NCBI GenBank assembly: GCA_944472135.2
Contig: OX235265.1
Span: 52,959,112 to 53,023,111 of the forward strand
Source: Trichobilharzia regenti
Lineage: Eukaryota > Platyhelminthes > Trematoda > Strigeidida > Schistosomatidae
Direction: 5' to 3'
DNA: 64,000 nt
The translations under genes and the position numbers were made by a program. How positions within the stretch are numbered: the stretch's first letter is position 1; each line of letters opens with the position of its first letter. The notes under the pieces are model-generated. The model saw only the letters and a list, made by a program, of their open reading frames with translations. It ran no database searches and was not told where the DNA came from. Shown here in pieces: positions 11,754 through 24,109 of this stretch.

Positions 11754-14700
11754 TTACAGAGATTGAATACATCTGCGCCATTGACAACGATTTTGAGCCA
11801 TGTCACCTATTGTCTCCAGCCATTGATTCCTAGAGTCCCGAGGGCCCCAACCCGGGAGTCTGCATCTCCCTACCTGACTCAGTTTAACTGTCAAGGATTT
11901 CATGGATTGATGCCATGTTTTTGTTTGGCCACCACTGGCTCTTTTCCAACCTGAACCTATATCAGCTAACAATGCCCGTCGGGGGAGGCGGTGGTTAGGC
12001 ATGCGCACCACGTGACCTAGCCATCTTAGTCTATGTAACTTTATAACCTCGTCGATTGATTTTCCCTCTTTGCCCAACACTCTACGCCTAACGTCAACAT
12101 TACTTACCTTGTGAAACCACCTAACGTGAGACAGAGATCGCAGACATCTATGATCGAAAGCAGTCAACCTTTTCATGTCTTCAACGCGTATTGGCCATGT
12201 TTCAGAGCCATAGAGAAGGACGGAGCGAACTGATGAGCAGTACACACGTCCCTTGGTTGATAACCGGATGTCACGCCTACGCCAGAGATGGTGTAAGTCA
12301 GCGAAAGCAGCTCGAGCTTTTCGGATCCGTGCTGAGATTTCATCGCCAATCAGTCCGTTGGTGCTAATACAACTTCCCAAGTAGGTGAAGTGGTCAACAT
12401 GTTCTATCACTTCACTCCCTATCACTAAGTTAGGGGTTGACGTCGTCCAGTCCTGTAGCAGCATCTTACATTTTGCAGGGGCGAATCGCATGCCAAACAT
12501 ACGAAGATTGCTGCTCAAGGTGTTCAGAAGACTCTGCATTTTGTCAGCATCCTCCCCTAACAGGACTATGTCATCTGCATATTCTAAGTCCATTAGATTA
12601 TTCCCTGGTAACAAGTCGATTCCTAAGTCACTACGTTCAGTTAAGGATACTTCCATTAGCATATCTATGATGAAGTTAAACAGAAATGGGGAAAGTGGAC
12701 ATCCCTGTCGGACACCACTGGTTGTTACTAATTCAGATGACAATTCCCCATAAGCCCTTACACGACTACGTGAGTTTGAATAGAGTGCCTTGATTAGTGC
12801 AATGTACTTTCTTGGCACTCCCTTCACAGTCAGACATTGCCATAGTACTTTTCGGTCCACGGAGTCGAAGGCCGCCTTCAAGTCAAGAAATATGACAATT
12901 GTTGGACGCCGAAAAGTGTGTCTATGTTCTAGAATCTGTCGAAGAGTGAAGATATGATCTATGCACCCTCTACCTGGTCTAAAGCCTGCTTGATTTTCCC
13001 TTGTCTGTTCCTCCCGAGTTCTGCTTAGTCTATGCATGATTACTGAGCCTAGGATTTTAGAGACTATGTTCGTTAGGCTGATCCCCCTATGATTATCACA
13101 CGAGGACTTGTTTCCCTTCTTGAATATCGGTATAATGAGTGACTTACCCCAGTCTGATGGTACTGTCTCTGATTCCCAGACTTTGCCTAGTACCTCAGTT
13201 AATCTACAAACTAGTATGTCACCCCCATATTTAAACACCTCCGGAATAATTCCGTCGGGTCCTGCCGCTTTGCCTCGTTTCAAATTACTGATAGCTTTTG
13301 TAACCTCACCTACAGACGGCGGACCAGTGTCTATATCCCATTCGGGTACGTGGTGGATGGCGGGGAGGTTCAGTGTGGCTGTAGGCAAGTTAAATTGTTC
13401 CTCAAAGTGTTCTTTCCAGCGTTCAAGGCGTCTATCCTGAGAGCTAATTAAGGAGCCATTTTTCTCAGAAATAGTCTCACTTATGAATTGCCTTTTCCCG
13501 CCCGATTCTGTGATGAGTCTAAAGAGTTGCCTAGTGTTGCCTATCGCCAATGCTTTTTCCATCTCTTTCGCCTTTGTCACCCACCACTGTTCACGGTCTT
13601 TGCGGAGACTTTTAGTAAGTTTCCTTTTGTGCAGCTTTCGCTCCTCATTGAATTCGGAGCTCGCCGGAATAAGTCTTCTAGCATCTATCAGTTCGGATGA
13701 GGCAGTCGAAATCCAGTGGTTTTTACTCACCTTTGGATTTGTCTTATTCACAGCTTTTACAGCTGTATCTATAGCTGACTGAATATTCTTCCAGGCTTCT
13801 CCAGGGTGAGCACAGCTGTCGGATTCAGATATGCGTTTAGCTAGTTCTTCCTCAAATAGGGATTTAGTTTCCTGATCGAGCTGGGGGCGTAATGGTTTTA
13901 CCGCCAGCTGTTTCCTACGTCCGTTCAGTCGTAAGCACACACGAGCCCGGACCAGTGCATGATCGGTATCTACACACGTGTTCCAGAAGGAGCGACAATC
14001 TCCTACCGACCCACGCCAACGATAGCTTATTGCTATGTGGTCTATTTGTGTCCAGCGTTGGTTTGATGATGGGGGTCGCCAGGTTAAACAGTGTCTCTCC
14101 TTGTGTTTAAAGTTAGTGCTTACAAGAAACAAATGATTATCTGAACAGAACTGTAGGAGACGGTCACCGTTGTCGGTTCGCTGGCACGGAACTCCATAGG
14201 TGCCACCGACATCCTTCTCAGATTGACACAATTTCCCTACTTGAGCGTTGAAGTCACCAGCTAGAACGACTATATCTGAGCGTTTAGCCTTTCTCACCAA
14301 ACTAGACAGCTTTTGGTAGAACTCATCCTTCGTTTCATCCGAACTGCAGTCAGTGGGGGCGTAGGCGGAGATTACGAAAAGGCATCGGCGAGTAGTGCAG
14401 TCCTTTCTCCTTCTTACTGATCCGTTCAGACGGACAGCACACATTCGGCTATCTACTGGGATCCAGTCAAGCAATGTCTTTTCTGCCCTAGTACTCAGAG
14501 CTATCCCTACGCCAGCTAATCCCCGTGAACTAGCTGTGGCATCTCCTGACACCCTCAAGGTGAATTTTGAAGATTCATCCTGTTGGCCAGGTGGGGTTAG
14601 GTGAATAACCACACTTGGGTCTTGTATGCGTGTTTCTGAAACACAACATACATCAATGGCTCGAGATGCCAGGGTCTTAGCTAGTGATGCTTGTTGTCCT

Positions 14701-14807
14701 ATTTGGCAAAGTGTCCTTACATTAAATGCTCCTATATGAAATTGGTGGCGTGGCTTTAGGAGACTATCCGTGGTGGTTTTTTGGCTTTCGTCGTTTTTAG
14801 TGGACAC
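11754..14807 (-). CDS. RTE ORF2: apurinic-like endonuclease + reverse transcriptase (1017 aa)
   Basis: This protein would nick target DNA and reverse-transcribe the element RNA in place. An EEP-type endonuclease spans residues ~24-295: IGAFNVRTL (Asn), CVSETRI (Glu ~59), [10 protein letters not shown] (Asp/Asn ~184-186), QIDHIAIS and VDTDHALV (catalytic His). A linker with basic helices runs to ~480. The reverse transcriptase spans ~505-790: [29 protein letters not shown] (motif A), [14 protein letters not shown] (motif B) and [10 protein letters not shown] (YADD ~743-746). A C-terminal region with LLYGSETWP and [10 protein letters not shown] is typical of RTE/CR1-related ORF2. The ORF is uninterrupted and of usual RTE length. 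The start Met lies 52 bases inside the preceding 165-codon ORF; an upstream non-AUG start or reinitiation is possible. All catalytic residues I can check are present. Confidence 0.9.
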   Translation of the reverse strand: MSTKNDESQKTTTDSLLKPRHQFHIGAFNVRTLCQIGQQASLAKTLASRAIDVCCVSETRIQDPSVVIHLTPPGQQDESSKFTLRVSGDATASSRGLAGVGIALSTRAEKTLLDWIPVDSRMCAVRLNGSVRRRKDCTTRRCLFVISAYAPTDCSSDETKDEFYQKLSSLVRKAKRSDIVVLAGDFNAQVGKLCQSEKDVGGTYGVPCQRTDNGDRLLQFCSDNHLFLVSTNFKHKERHCLTWRPPSSNQRWTQIDHIAISYRWRGSVGDCRSFWNTCVDTDHALVRARVCLRLNGRRKQLAVKPLRPQLDQETKSLFEEELAKRISESDSCAHPGEAWKNIQSAIDTAVKAVNKTNPKVSKNHWISTASSELIDARRLIPASSEFNEERKLHKRKLTKSLRKDREQWWVTKAKEMEKALAIGNTRQLFRLITESGGKRQFISETISEKNGSLISSQDRRLERWKEHFEEQFNLPTATLNLPAIHHVPEWDIDTGPPSVGEVTKAISNLKRGKAAGPDGIIPEVFKYGGDILVCRLTEVLGKVWESETVPSDWGKSLIIPIFKKGNKSSCDNHRGISLTNIVSKILGSVIMHRLSRTREEQTRENQAGFRPGRGCIDHIFTLRQILEHRHTFRRPTIVIFLDLKAAFDSVDRKVLWQCLTVKGVPRKYIALIKALYSNSRSRVRAYGELSSELVTTSGVRQGCPLSPFLFNFIIDMLMEVSLTERSDLGIDLLPGNNLMDLEYADDIVLLGEDADKMQSLLNTLSSNLRMFGMRFAPAKCKMLLQDWTTSTPNLVIGSEVIEHVDHFTYLGSCISTNGLIGDEISARIRKARAAFADLHHLWRRRDIRLSTKGRVYCSSVRSVLLYGSETWPIRVEDMKRLTAFDHRCLRSLSHVRWFHKVSNVDVRRRVLGKEGKSIDEVIKLHRLRWLGHVVRMPNHRLPRRALLADIGSGWKRASGGQTKTWHQSMKSLTVKLSQVGRCRLPGWGPRDSRNQWLETIGDMAQNRCQWRRCIQSL

Positions 14808-15253
14808 AGAGTGAAGAGGGAGTGAGGAGCCATCAAGTAGAGGAGTTGCATCACTGGGGGAAGGTAAGGTAATAGAGATGAAGATGAAGACAAAGATAAG
14901 TGAGGATTAGAGAGGTTTTGTGTGCGTTTTGGATTGTGAGGGCGATTGTTACTTCCCGGCTGCCCACACCGTGGAAGTTGGTTGCGTGACCGCAGAGCCC
15001 AGGGGACAACTGCTTGTGGCCGGTCACACGCGGCCTGTTTTTGTTCGTTCTTCGTTGTTTTGTGTGCCTCAGTAGCATACTTATCACTCCCGCCCTGTGA
15101 CACGGCAGCAGGAAGCGCGGTCGTTGTTAATCCGGGCCACGGCCGATCCGGCATGAAATTTTGTGAATTTGTTTGGATCATGGTATTGGATGAGGTAGCT
15201 GCTTTTTGTTTAACCGCTATCCAAACAACCTGCCTGGCATGGTAGAACCTCAA
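14756..15253 (-). CDS. Small RTE ORF1 candidate (165 aa), overlaps ORF2
   Basis: This open frame starts 90 bases inside the RTE 5' end (MRFYHARQVVWIAV) and overlaps the first 52 bases of the endonuclease/RT ORF in another frame. The product is Ser/Pro/Gln-rich and basic. I see no zinc knuckle, coiled coil or RRM. Some RTE elements elsewhere have a short, poorly conserved ORF1 overlapping ORF2, so position and overlap fit that pattern. The frame could equally be a chance opening in a GC-richer 5' UTR. Confidence 0.4.
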   Translation of the reverse strand: MRFYHARQVVWIAVKQKAATSSNTMIQTNSQNFMPDRPWPGLTTTALPAAVSQGGSDKYATEAHKTTKNEQKQAACDRPQAVVPWALRSRNQLPRCGQPGSNNRPHNPKRTQNLSNPHLSLSSSSSLLPYLPPVMQLLYLMAPHSLFTLCPLKTTKAKKPPRIVS

Positions 15254-15342
15254 GAGACATAAGTCTCAGCCAGTATAGCTTGATTAGGTCATTGCGGTGT
15301 TCAAGCCCGACCACCACGTCAAGGTAGCAGCTTTCGGTCGGG

Positions 15343-15353
15343 CTGGGTCAGGG
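15343..15353. repeat. Target-site duplication, RTE 5' side
   Basis: This is an exact copy of 11577-11587 (ctgggtcaggg), immediately outside the RTE 5' end. Confidence 0.85.
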
Positions 15354-16200
15354 ACATTTGAAAAATCTCCGTAAGTGAAATGTATATTATATCCTCCAAG
15401 GCGATTAGCAGTGTAGGGTGAAGTCCATCAAGTCCAGGTGATTTACCTGGCTTCAGCTTAGACAGTAGTTTGAGAACTACTGCATCCTCTACCACAATTA
15501 TGGGCATTTTATTGGCTACATCAGTAACCTCGCTACACCCCTGAGTTGTACGATTAGGCGAAAAAATCACAAAAGTATCCAGAGAGCTTGTGAGCTTTTC
15601 TTTTGTCTGACTCGGCTGCCTTTCCAGTGTTGCTAATGAGGGATGGTATACCACTGCTAGTTTTAATCCTGCGTTCGATATACGAGTACATTCTTTTTGG
15701 ACAATGCACACAATCCAGCACTAACTGTTTCTGATACTCTATACGACATGTGTCAATCATATTTCGTGGTATTCCATCCAGAACTCATCCCTCCCAGTCA
15801 TTGTAAACCAGTCCCATAAGTTCTTGCGTTTCCTTAATAATCTCCGTATTTCATTACTAATCGAGGGTGGTTTATGTGATAGTTTCCGAGGCGTAGACCA
15901 AGGTACAAAAGGTGCAGTGACGCAACCTAGTGTATTCCTAAATTACTTCCAAGCTCCGGCAGTCTTATGCGTATTAATAGACCAGTCAACTACGATTGCT
16001 GCATATCGAATTGCAGATATATTCTCTTTCCAAATGTCTGGATGAGCAGTTGTCGCCCTATGTATGACAGCGTGAATCCTAAACATAAATGTGATAACTA
16101 TATAGTCACTAATTCGTAGCGACACCAGGCACCTAATGTAACCGACATCCTCCTTCTGGTGTGTTTGCACCAAGTTTGCACTGGATGGATCTCTATTCAA
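15354..16200 (-). pseudogene. CR1-like LINE, 5' part (interrupted by the RTE)
   Basis: The minus-strand read from 16200 shows a decayed endonuclease C-terminal stretch (GYIRCLVSLRISDYIVITF), then APFVPWSTPRKLSHKPP and RRLLRKRKNLWDWF. Next come an EYQKQLVLDCVHC...YSYI segment and the RT N-terminal motif KLKPGKSPGLDGLHPTLL, ending at EIFQMSLTQ at the RTE junction. Several frame changes (near 15560, 15760, 15950) and stops show it is dead. It continues in sense on the other side of the RTE at 11576. The true 5' end is not found; similarity fades near 16200. Confidence 0.78.
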
Positions 16201-16204
16201 AAGT

Positions 16205-17268
16205 TAAAGTTTTGAAAAGAACAGCCACTTTAAAGCTATTTAATTTTATTTAATGCATAGAATTTAATGAAAGTGATTATGTATGTATTCTGTATATGTT
16301 TGTGCTTTTTATCTGATTGGTATTTTGGTCTACATTCTTGTAAGTTAGTGGTTTCATGTTTTCCAATATCGCTTAGGCGATATCAAGTTTAGTTTATTAA
16401 TATTTACTTAGATTTTTGCAGGTTTTGCTTTCGAAAGAAGGGCTTCATTGATTTGTACTTATTTTCTGTATAACCTCATTTTTGAAATCCAGCGTAGTGT
16501 ATATTGATTGATAGGTTTATCAATCTCTGTATACTGTACCATCAAATGTGTTCCAATTTACGGGAAGATTAGCAGGAATGTACCATTTAAGTACACACTT
16601 TTCTGCAAGTGGCTTAAACCCAGTCGTTAACGACACTGTTCTTACCTACATCCGTGAGAAGCATAAGTATTTGGAAGTTTTGATGAATCAATTGCATTTA
16701 GAATTAGTATGCTTTTACTGTGAAATGGTTTGTGACGATTCAGGCCTTTTGGTTAGGATTATGCTCTTTGTGCCATTACTTTACTGATGAAAACGTTTGT
16801 AATTTATCCCCCTATAAGTTTCAGACTTTTGAGTCTGTCTTCAAGTACAGTAAACTGTTCACAATCGAAATGTTTAACTGAGAATTTTAATAATACTAAA
16901 AAGGATTAGCCATGCCCTCAGAGGTGTCAGTATTTAAGCACATCTCAGAGAAACCTAAAATAAATTTTCTTACTTCTAAGAAACAAACTATTCTGCTTTG
17001 GATAGTTTACTTTCAACTTTTGTTCTAAAAATGTTTACATATGAATCTCATACTGCAGTAAAAATAAGTTTTCTGACTTTTAAGGGAATAGTGCTCGATT
17101 TCTTTCTAATATTTCTTGTAACTCATAATTATGAGTACAATTTGTGTTTCATCCCGTTTAATACCCAGCTCTTTATATAATATCTCTGGTTAGTAAGTTT
17201 TTCCGACTAGTTTAATTTATGTTGAGAATAATATCCGGATCGCTTAATGCTTTTTTATGGAACCGCTG

Positions 17269-17308
<40 letters not shown>

Positions 17309-19765
17309 GATCCGTCTTTCACTATCCGAAATATTTGTGATGTATGTTTATATATATTTAGTGGATTCCAGTACAATAGATCTATCTGTTCGACTGTTGT
17401 AGCTCTCTTGAATGCGGTGGACAAATGGATGTCACTTTTACTAAAAATTCCATCATTTGTCCCAGGTAGTATTGTTGCATCGGTTGGTAGTTTTCATGTC
17501 ACTAAAAAATCTTACGGACTATTCGAAAACAAATTGGAAGAGTAAGGAGGTAATCAGAAAGGGTGAAAGAAACGAGAAACAAAAATTCGTACGAAAGGCG
17601 TTCAGATTAAAAAGGGGGAGTAAAAAAGGGAAAAGGAATGAGAAGGAAAAAACAGGTCGAGTAGTGCGAAATGACTGTAGTATCATTACAGCTGAAACCA
17701 CTCTTCCGGTGGATATGTTTAGTCTATGTGGGTTTGCTTAGTTATCAACCCTCTTTTTAGAATCGTCAACTGATTCAATGGTGACTTCAAAAACTGTTGG
17801 TAAAATGTATAAGAAACGTAACCTGGGCGAAAAGAAATTCAGCCGTTCCCATGTTACCACCATTTGTTGAGTAACTGTCTTTGGTTATTTATAAGAATAC
17901 GACTATGCATTCATAGCAGTGTATCACCATTTGGATGACTTGGATTACCCCCTAGCTTTTAAGGTGTTATCAAATGACTTTGACTCTACAGTGGCTGAAA
18001 CCATAAAGGTTCAGCATTTGTTGCATGTCTTTAAACGATCTGCGTTTTAAGCCGATGACGTCTTCATTTCCACTTTCTCCATAATCTCCGAAATATTTTC
18101 GTCTTTCTTCAAAAGTGATGGAATGGCAGCACTAGAAACTTCAGGATAAGGCCCATGTGTTGCTATCAAACTGCTGTGTAAACAACACAGACTCACACAC
18201 TGAAGAGCCGTGGAGACCTTCTCTGCACCTTTAGGGTAGTTGGCCCTTGTTCTTAATCATTCTGTCGGGAGTAGACCAAAACGCTATCCGTAGGTATATA
18301 TATATATATATATTGTTCAAGCAATGTCAAACTTTCGGCTTTTCTATATGGTAACAGTTTCGCAATTAGCATTTTAAGGCATAGTATAATTAAAATTCAA
18401 TGCAAGTGTATGCTTTCCTTGGGATTTAACAAATAACTTATAGGTAACTGAAAGCATAGATACTCAACTGACAGAAGATCAAAATTCACCGTTTTATTCA
18501 GAGCGGCTAAGATCTTCACCAGACAGAGAATACTTCTTTTCCTCTCAAGTTATCAGCAATCTATCGTCTATTTCTGTATTATTTGTTTATAACTGTAATC
18601 TACAGTGGCCGAATGTCAATAAACTAGACAACTACATGCAGAGGGCAGAAGTAACAAATTAGTACTCGGCAAAATTACTTGTATTATGAGCATGAACATT
18701 TACAGAGTATAGTGATAGAAATAGTAATTCACTACAATTTTATTCGTTTCTTACCAATGTGACTCGATTTTGAGGATCTTGAAATTTCATCAGGCACATA
18801 GTTTCGTGGTACTAAACATTTATTTATATTACATCAGTGATCAAGCGTAGTTCAATTTATAAATAAATCTTCAGATATTTGGTATATTTATATCACTTTC
18901 TAACGTGTTTGACCTGCTTAAACGAACAGAATCATGTTACACTTCTTACTCTTTTCGAAGTGCTTGGGATTTAAGTAAAATTTGACTACAGTTGTTAATC
19001 AATAGTTGTGATGCAGTGGAGCTCATATTAGCACACAATGTTTTCAAGACCCAACCATAGTAATTTCAATCACACTGGAGTATGTGAAGTTTAACGAAGT
19101 TTTATTTGTTTGATATTTTTTTCATCTGATCTTGTCAAAATTAGTTAAATATAAAGCTGCAAGTGTTTTCAATCAACCCAATAAGAAAGTTGGTAAATAT
19201 TCTATTTTACCTAAAGATCTTCTGTATGTTTTAATGTAGTAGCCTTTCACGTCTCCGAAATACCATTTTAAATAGTTGATTTTATATTAGATGTCTTCAA
19301 ACGCATTCTTGAAATTAGCAGTGGACTGTGAAATCTATTTAATTTCTCAAAAATTCAAACGCCCATCACTTTTTATATGAAATATACATAATTCTGACGC
19401 GATACAATTTTATATTTTTAACAACACAATTGTTGAAAGCCTGGATTTAATGGTCATTCCCGTCAGGGAATTTTCAAGATGAAATTCACAGTCACAGGAG
19501 CAATGTTTTACATTTGTCATACTGATATTTCACTCGTCAGAAAGTTCTGTAAACGTGCTTTTTTGTCTGATTGGTGCTTCGTAGACATATAATGAATAGG
19601 CATGTAGAGTATAATTTGCTTTCACTTTTAGGATGTAAAAGAAGCATAGGACATTGGTAAGCTTAAAGATGAAATTAGCGACTTTGTCTGAATACACAGT
19701 CGATTTTTTCAGGCCTCAAATAGAACTTTTCTTTTATTTCTTAAGAGGTAATGCAAAAATAAAAT
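16205..19765. other. Unassigned AT-rich DNA
   Basis: There is no supportable gene in 3.5 kb. Frames at 16548-16787, 16998-17180 and 17457-17741 show no motif; the last is Lys/Arg-rich and low-complexity. (TA)n tracts lie at 17272-17306 and about 18293-18313. Ancient repeats too decayed to recognise by eye may be present. Confidence 0.4.
17272..17306. repeat. (TA)n microsatellite
   Basis: This is an uninterrupted alternating TA tract of about 35 bases. It generates spurious Tyr-Ile repeat ORFs on both strands. Confidence 0.95.
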
Positions 19766-19769
19766 TAAA

Positions 19770-20352
19770 ATAATGGTCAAACTAATAATGATAACCCAAA
19801 TAAGACAGAATATAAGTCATCTACTGTTATACTATATAAGGAGGGGACATCTAAGACCCTACGTAGGATTCTTAATAAAGCAGAAATTAGGGTGGCATTC
19901 AAACCTGCAAACTCACTCAGGCAGGCAGGACAAGCTCTGTAGGCTAAAGGACCCAGTTAACCCAATTAAACAAAATAATATAATTTACAAAATACCTTGC
20001 AATGACTGTGAGTTAAGTCAACTGCATAAGTCAAACTAGTAGATCGGGGGTAATCAGATTGTCAGAGCATAAGAATTTAGCTAAGGTAAGAATGATAGAC
20101 CCCGGGAAGATGAGTAGTTTAGAAAAAAGCTCAGTAATTGCACTGCATGCATTAACACAAAACCACACAATAGGCTGGGAGAGGGTTAAGATTCTCAGAA
20201 GTAATCTATATAGGTGGAGGGAGAGATTGATTACTGAATCCTGGTTCATCGAGTCTAAACCCAACACATGCAATAGAAATGACTCAGTGCAAATACCAGG
20301 AATATGGAAGATATTATTACCGCCGGTCAAATCAGAGGAGGATAACAAATAA
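19770..20352 (+). pseudogene. Penelope-like element 3' fragment (GIY-YIG region)
   Basis: Two plus-strand pieces in different frames correspond to the linker and C-terminal GIY-YIG endonuclease region of the PLE at 40.6-41.8 kb. They share DKLCRLKDPV, KIPCNDCE, LSEHKNLAKVRMIDPGKMS, SSVIALHAL, HTIGWERVKIL and YRWRERLITESWFIES. The YIG segment itself is lost to a short deletion and frameshift near 20030 (ELSQLHKSN then a stop). There is no RT domain. The ends of this insertion are not visible. Confidence 0.75.
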
Positions 20353-21054
20353 TCTTAAAATTTTATTTCAATTCAAATAGAACTTCCTTTAAACAGGGTA
20401 AAACTAACAGCTTTACAGAAAAACTGACTGTTGCTTTCCGTCGTAAACCAAAAGGTACGTATTTGTATTATAATAAATCTACTTTAGTGTTACTTATGTC
20501 TTACTTAATGACTTGGTTGAATTTTTACTTTTTCAACTCGTACGAAAATTTGACTATTCCATGTACTACTGATTCTAATCATTTCTTCAAGGACTAGGCT
20601 TATCTCTCTATCACAGTGAATTCCTTCTCGTTTATTCTCTCAGAATTCATCGAAATTAGGTGAGTATATCTTTCATTTTCGAAAACCACACTATTATTCT
20701 TTTCTGGAATCATTGTGCACAGGTAAACTGTAGTACCAAAGGTAATCTTATAATTTAGATTGAATTCTTAGGTCACAGCAGGATTTGATACTGAGTTCTT
20801 TAAATCTTGTGTTCAAGATTTCCATTTCTGGTTTAATCTTTTCCACTTTGCCTTAATATTTCCCCCGGAAATTACTACAAGGAGCTGTCATGATTATGTT
20901 TAGTTAGCAATTGAGGATGAAAACTATGCGGAGTAGAATTGTAGAACTAATGTATTACTAAGTTATTTCAGCGTAAATCTATAAACCCTTGAATTTCTGG
21001 CAAACCGTTGGATTTGAAGGATTTAAAAAGTTCTTTAACTTCTATATTACCTAT
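20353..21054. other. Unassigned
   Basis: I recognise nothing between the PLE fragment and the RTE 3' end. Confidence 0.45.
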
Positions 21055-21294
21055 TATTATTATTATCATAATATCCTTTAGTTCCTAGAGGAACATAGGG
21101 CTTCAGCCGCGCACTTCCATTGCCTTCTGTTTTCTACCAACTTTTTCACCCCGCTCCACGTCTGTCCACATGCTTTCATCTCCTCCTCACATGACCTCCT
21201 CCAAGTCACCCTTGCATTGACGACCAACTCGCCGCCTCCCTTTCGGGTTCCACTCGAGCAATAGGTTGTCTAGTAATGTCACTTGGTGGTTTCC

Positions 21295-23074
21295 TCAGAG
21301 TATGGGCAATCCAACTCCATTCCTTCCTGCATATTTCTTGCACAATCGGTTTCTGATTGGTTCGCTCCCAGAGATCTCTGTTGCTGATCTTTTCTGGCCG
21401 GCCATCTGATCTTGAGTACTGAGCGAAGGCAGGTGTTGGTGAAGGTCTGTAGTTTGTTTGAGATGATCTTTATGACGCGCTGGCCAAGTCTCTGATCCGT
21501 ATAGTAGCACTTACTTCACATTGGAGTTGAGAATCCGGATCTTATTTTTGATGCTGAGTGATGTTGACCTCCACACAGACTTAAGAGTAGTGAAAGCTTG
21601 TCTTGCTTTTCCGATTCTGGCTTTGATATCCTCGTCAGTTCCGCCTGTAGTTGAAACGATGCTTCCCAGGTGGGTAAAGGAGGCTGTTTCTTTCAGGTTC
21701 CTCCCATTTATGCTGGTTGTTGTCTGTTGATGTTGGCCAGGAATCTTCATCACCTCTGTTTTCTCTATGTTCACCTGAAGTCCTATCTTCGCTGGATGCT
21801 TCTTCTGCCAACTTGTTGCTTTTCACTTGCATATCTTCTAGTTTGTGGGAAATCAGACATATATCATCGGCGAAGTCCAGATCCTCCAAGCTTTTTGTGT
21901 GAGTCCATTTTATGCCTGTTTCCTCATTGCCCGTTGTCTGTCGCATTATCCAGTCTACTGCAATCAGGAAGATCATTGGTGATAGTAGGCAGTCTTGTCG
22001 CGCTCCCGTCCTTACTTTGAAGGCTTCCGTAAGTTTCCCGTTGTGGATTACTTGGCATGCAGCATTGTCGTATAACTGTTGGATGAGATGTATAATTGTC
22101 GATGGCACCCCGTAGTAGCGAAGTAGTTGCCAAATCACCTCTCGATCGACGCTGTCGAAGGCCTTTTCGAAGTCGATGAAGTTGAGATAGAGAGGTGACT
22201 GCCATTCCAAGCTTTGTTCAATGATGATCCGTAGAGTGGCGATTTGATCAATACATGACTTGTTTCTCCTGAATCCAGCCTGTCCCAGTCGAAGTTTTTC
22301 ATCCAGGGCTTGTCTGATTCTCTCCAGGATGATGCGGCTTAGTATTTTGCTTGGGATGGACAGGAGCATAATTCCGCGCCAGTTTTTGCATTGACTTAAG
22401 TCTCCTTTCTTTGGCAGTTTGAATAAGTATCCTTTCTTCCAATCCTCAGGTACTTTGCCCTCTTTCCACACCTTCTCCAGTAGTGGTGTCATCAAGTCCG
22501 CTGTTGTCCCTGGGTCCATTTTCAATGCTTCTTCTGGGATTCCATCTGGTCCTGGTGCTTTCCTAGCTTTTAGCATCTTGATTGCATTCAGGACCTCTGA
22601 TTTCGTCGGGGTGTCGATGTTCACTGGTTGTTCTGCTTCCGTTGTTCGTATTGTTGGGCGCGTCGTAGGTGGCGGTCGATTTAGAAGTCTTTTGAAGTGT
22701 TCAGCCCAGTGTTTTCTTTGTTCCACCTCTTTGGTGATTGACTTTCCATTGTCATCCCTTACTGGCTTAATCTGTGTCGAACTTTTGCCCGATAGGTGTC
22801 TAGTTGTTTGGTAGAGTGTGGCGAGGTCTCCTTTGCCTGCAACTTGTTCTGCTTCGTTTTCCATGGCTTCATAATACTTTCTTTTGTCTTCCCTGGCACT
22901 CTTCTTCACTCTTTTGTTCAACGTATTGTAGCTTGCATTCAACTCCTGTTTTTGTTGCTCGTCGGTGCACTGGATAATCTTTTGTTTCACTATCCTTCTC
23001 TCTTCTGTTAGTCTCCAAGTGTCCGTAGTGAGCCACTGTTTGTCCTGTTTCTTCTTTCTGCCTAGAACTTCCAT
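21295..23074 (-). pseudogene. RTE-2 reverse transcriptase, frameshifted
   Basis: RT motifs are present: KARKAPGPDGIPEEAL, FKLPKKGDLSQCKNWRGI, LRLGQAGFRRNKSCIDQ, NFIDFEKAFDSVDREV (motif A), RTGARQDCLLSPMIF (motif B; the usual RQGC reads RQDC) and LEDLDFADDICLI (catalytic FADD). After LAEEAS the frame changes near 21800. The correct continuation MNIEKTEVMKIPG lies in another frame (21774-21511), followed by a TGA before [13 protein letters not shown] (21510-21295). The G-to-D change in motif B and the two breaks mean no functional product. Confidence 0.85.
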
Positions 23075-23269
23075 GCAGGTGTGACTCTACACCGTTTTCA
23101 AGTTGTCCCAGTGCTTTTCGACGCCGACCTTTCCGCTGGTGTTGATTTGTGTCTCGGCTTTTTCCCTTATGTTTGCAGTGAAGATGTCTTTTGTAGCCTG
23201 GTCCTTCAGTTTTTGAGTGTTGAACTTGGCTTGTGATTTATCTGCAGCTCCTGTTTCCCTGAGAGCTTT

Positions 23270-24109
23270 TAATTTGACTTGGATTGTCCCTTGTACGATA
23301 TAGTGGTCTGAACCAACGTCTGTTCCTCTTCTTGCTTTTGTGTCCAGTAGGCTGCACCTCCACTTCCTTCAGCAGATTGAGATGAAGTCAATTCGGTTTT
23401 TGGTTCGCCCATCTGGTGACACTCATGTAGCCTTGTGGATATCTTTGTGTTTGTATACGCTGCCATCAATCACTAGTTCGTTGAAGGCGCAGAAGTCGGC
23501 GAAGAGTTCTCCATTTTCATTAATTTCTCCAAGAGCTTCTCTACCCATGATGAGTTCCCTTCCAGTGTTGTATGGTCCCAGTTTGGCGTTTATGTCTCCC
23601 ATCAGTATTTTAATGTCGCCAGCTGGAGTATTGTCCATTGTTGCCTGTAGTTGTCGATAGAATTCTTCTTTCTTTTCGAGGTCTGCGTTGCTTGTGGATG
23701 CATAAGATTGTATAACTGACACTTTCCTTCCTTTGGAGTTGAATCTGGCGGTCATTATCCTGGACGAGATCGCCTCCCATTGCATCAGGGCCTTTGTTTC
23801 CGTTGGTGACATCATGATAGCCACGCCCTCGGTGTGTGTGTGGTTATATTCTGGATGACCGGAGTAGATCACTGACTCACCCGTTGACAATTTGGTGAGT
23901 CCACTCCCATTCCATCTGCTTTCACATATTCCCAGCACTTGGATTCCATATCTTTTCATCTCGTTTGCGATCTGGGCAGCTTTCCCAGTTTCGTACATAG
24001 TGCGGACGTTCCATGTCCCCACACAGACTTTTTCTTTCGGTGCAAAGAGGTTCATCGTGCTGAAGTTTCTGTAGCAATTTTGTTTACAGGGTGGGGTTGC
24101 TAGCCTCAC
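23270..24109 (-). pseudogene. RTE-2 endonuclease, frameshifted
   Basis: The EEP-type endonuclease domain reads CVGTWNVRTMYETGKA (Asn), LGICESRWNGSG (Glu), GDINAKLG (Asp/Asn) and DGSVYKHKDIHKAT. It then shifts frame near 23425 into GEPKTELTSSQSAEG. The final catalytic SDH region is recoverable only in a third frame near 23310. Between 23270 and 23075 a further reading frame ends at a TAG just upstream of MEVLGRKKK. Confidence 0.8.

Larger units (their letters stand above)
11588..15342 (-). mobile_element. Full-length-looking RTE (SR2/SjR2-like) retrotransposon
   Basis: This 3755-bp minus-strand element is bounded by an 11-bp direct repeat. The 5' end reads cccgaccgaaagctgctacc followed by a leader of about 90 bases. 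A 165-codon ORF then overlaps the 1017-codon endonuclease/RT ORF, with a short 3' UTR of about 165 bases ending at 11588. Size and domain order fit RTE-clade elements described from schistosomes. No internal stop or frameshift is seen in the long ORF, so this is the best candidate for a recently active autonomous element in the window. It is nested in an older CR1-like LINE on the same strand. Confidence 0.88.

Noticed and set aside
12385..14604. Long plus-strand frames across the RTE
   Set aside because: Antisense shadows of the 1017-codon RTE ORF2.
17457..17741. Lys/Arg-rich 94-codon frame
   Set aside because: Composition reflects a purine-rich stretch; no domain, no splice or repeat context that supports a gene.
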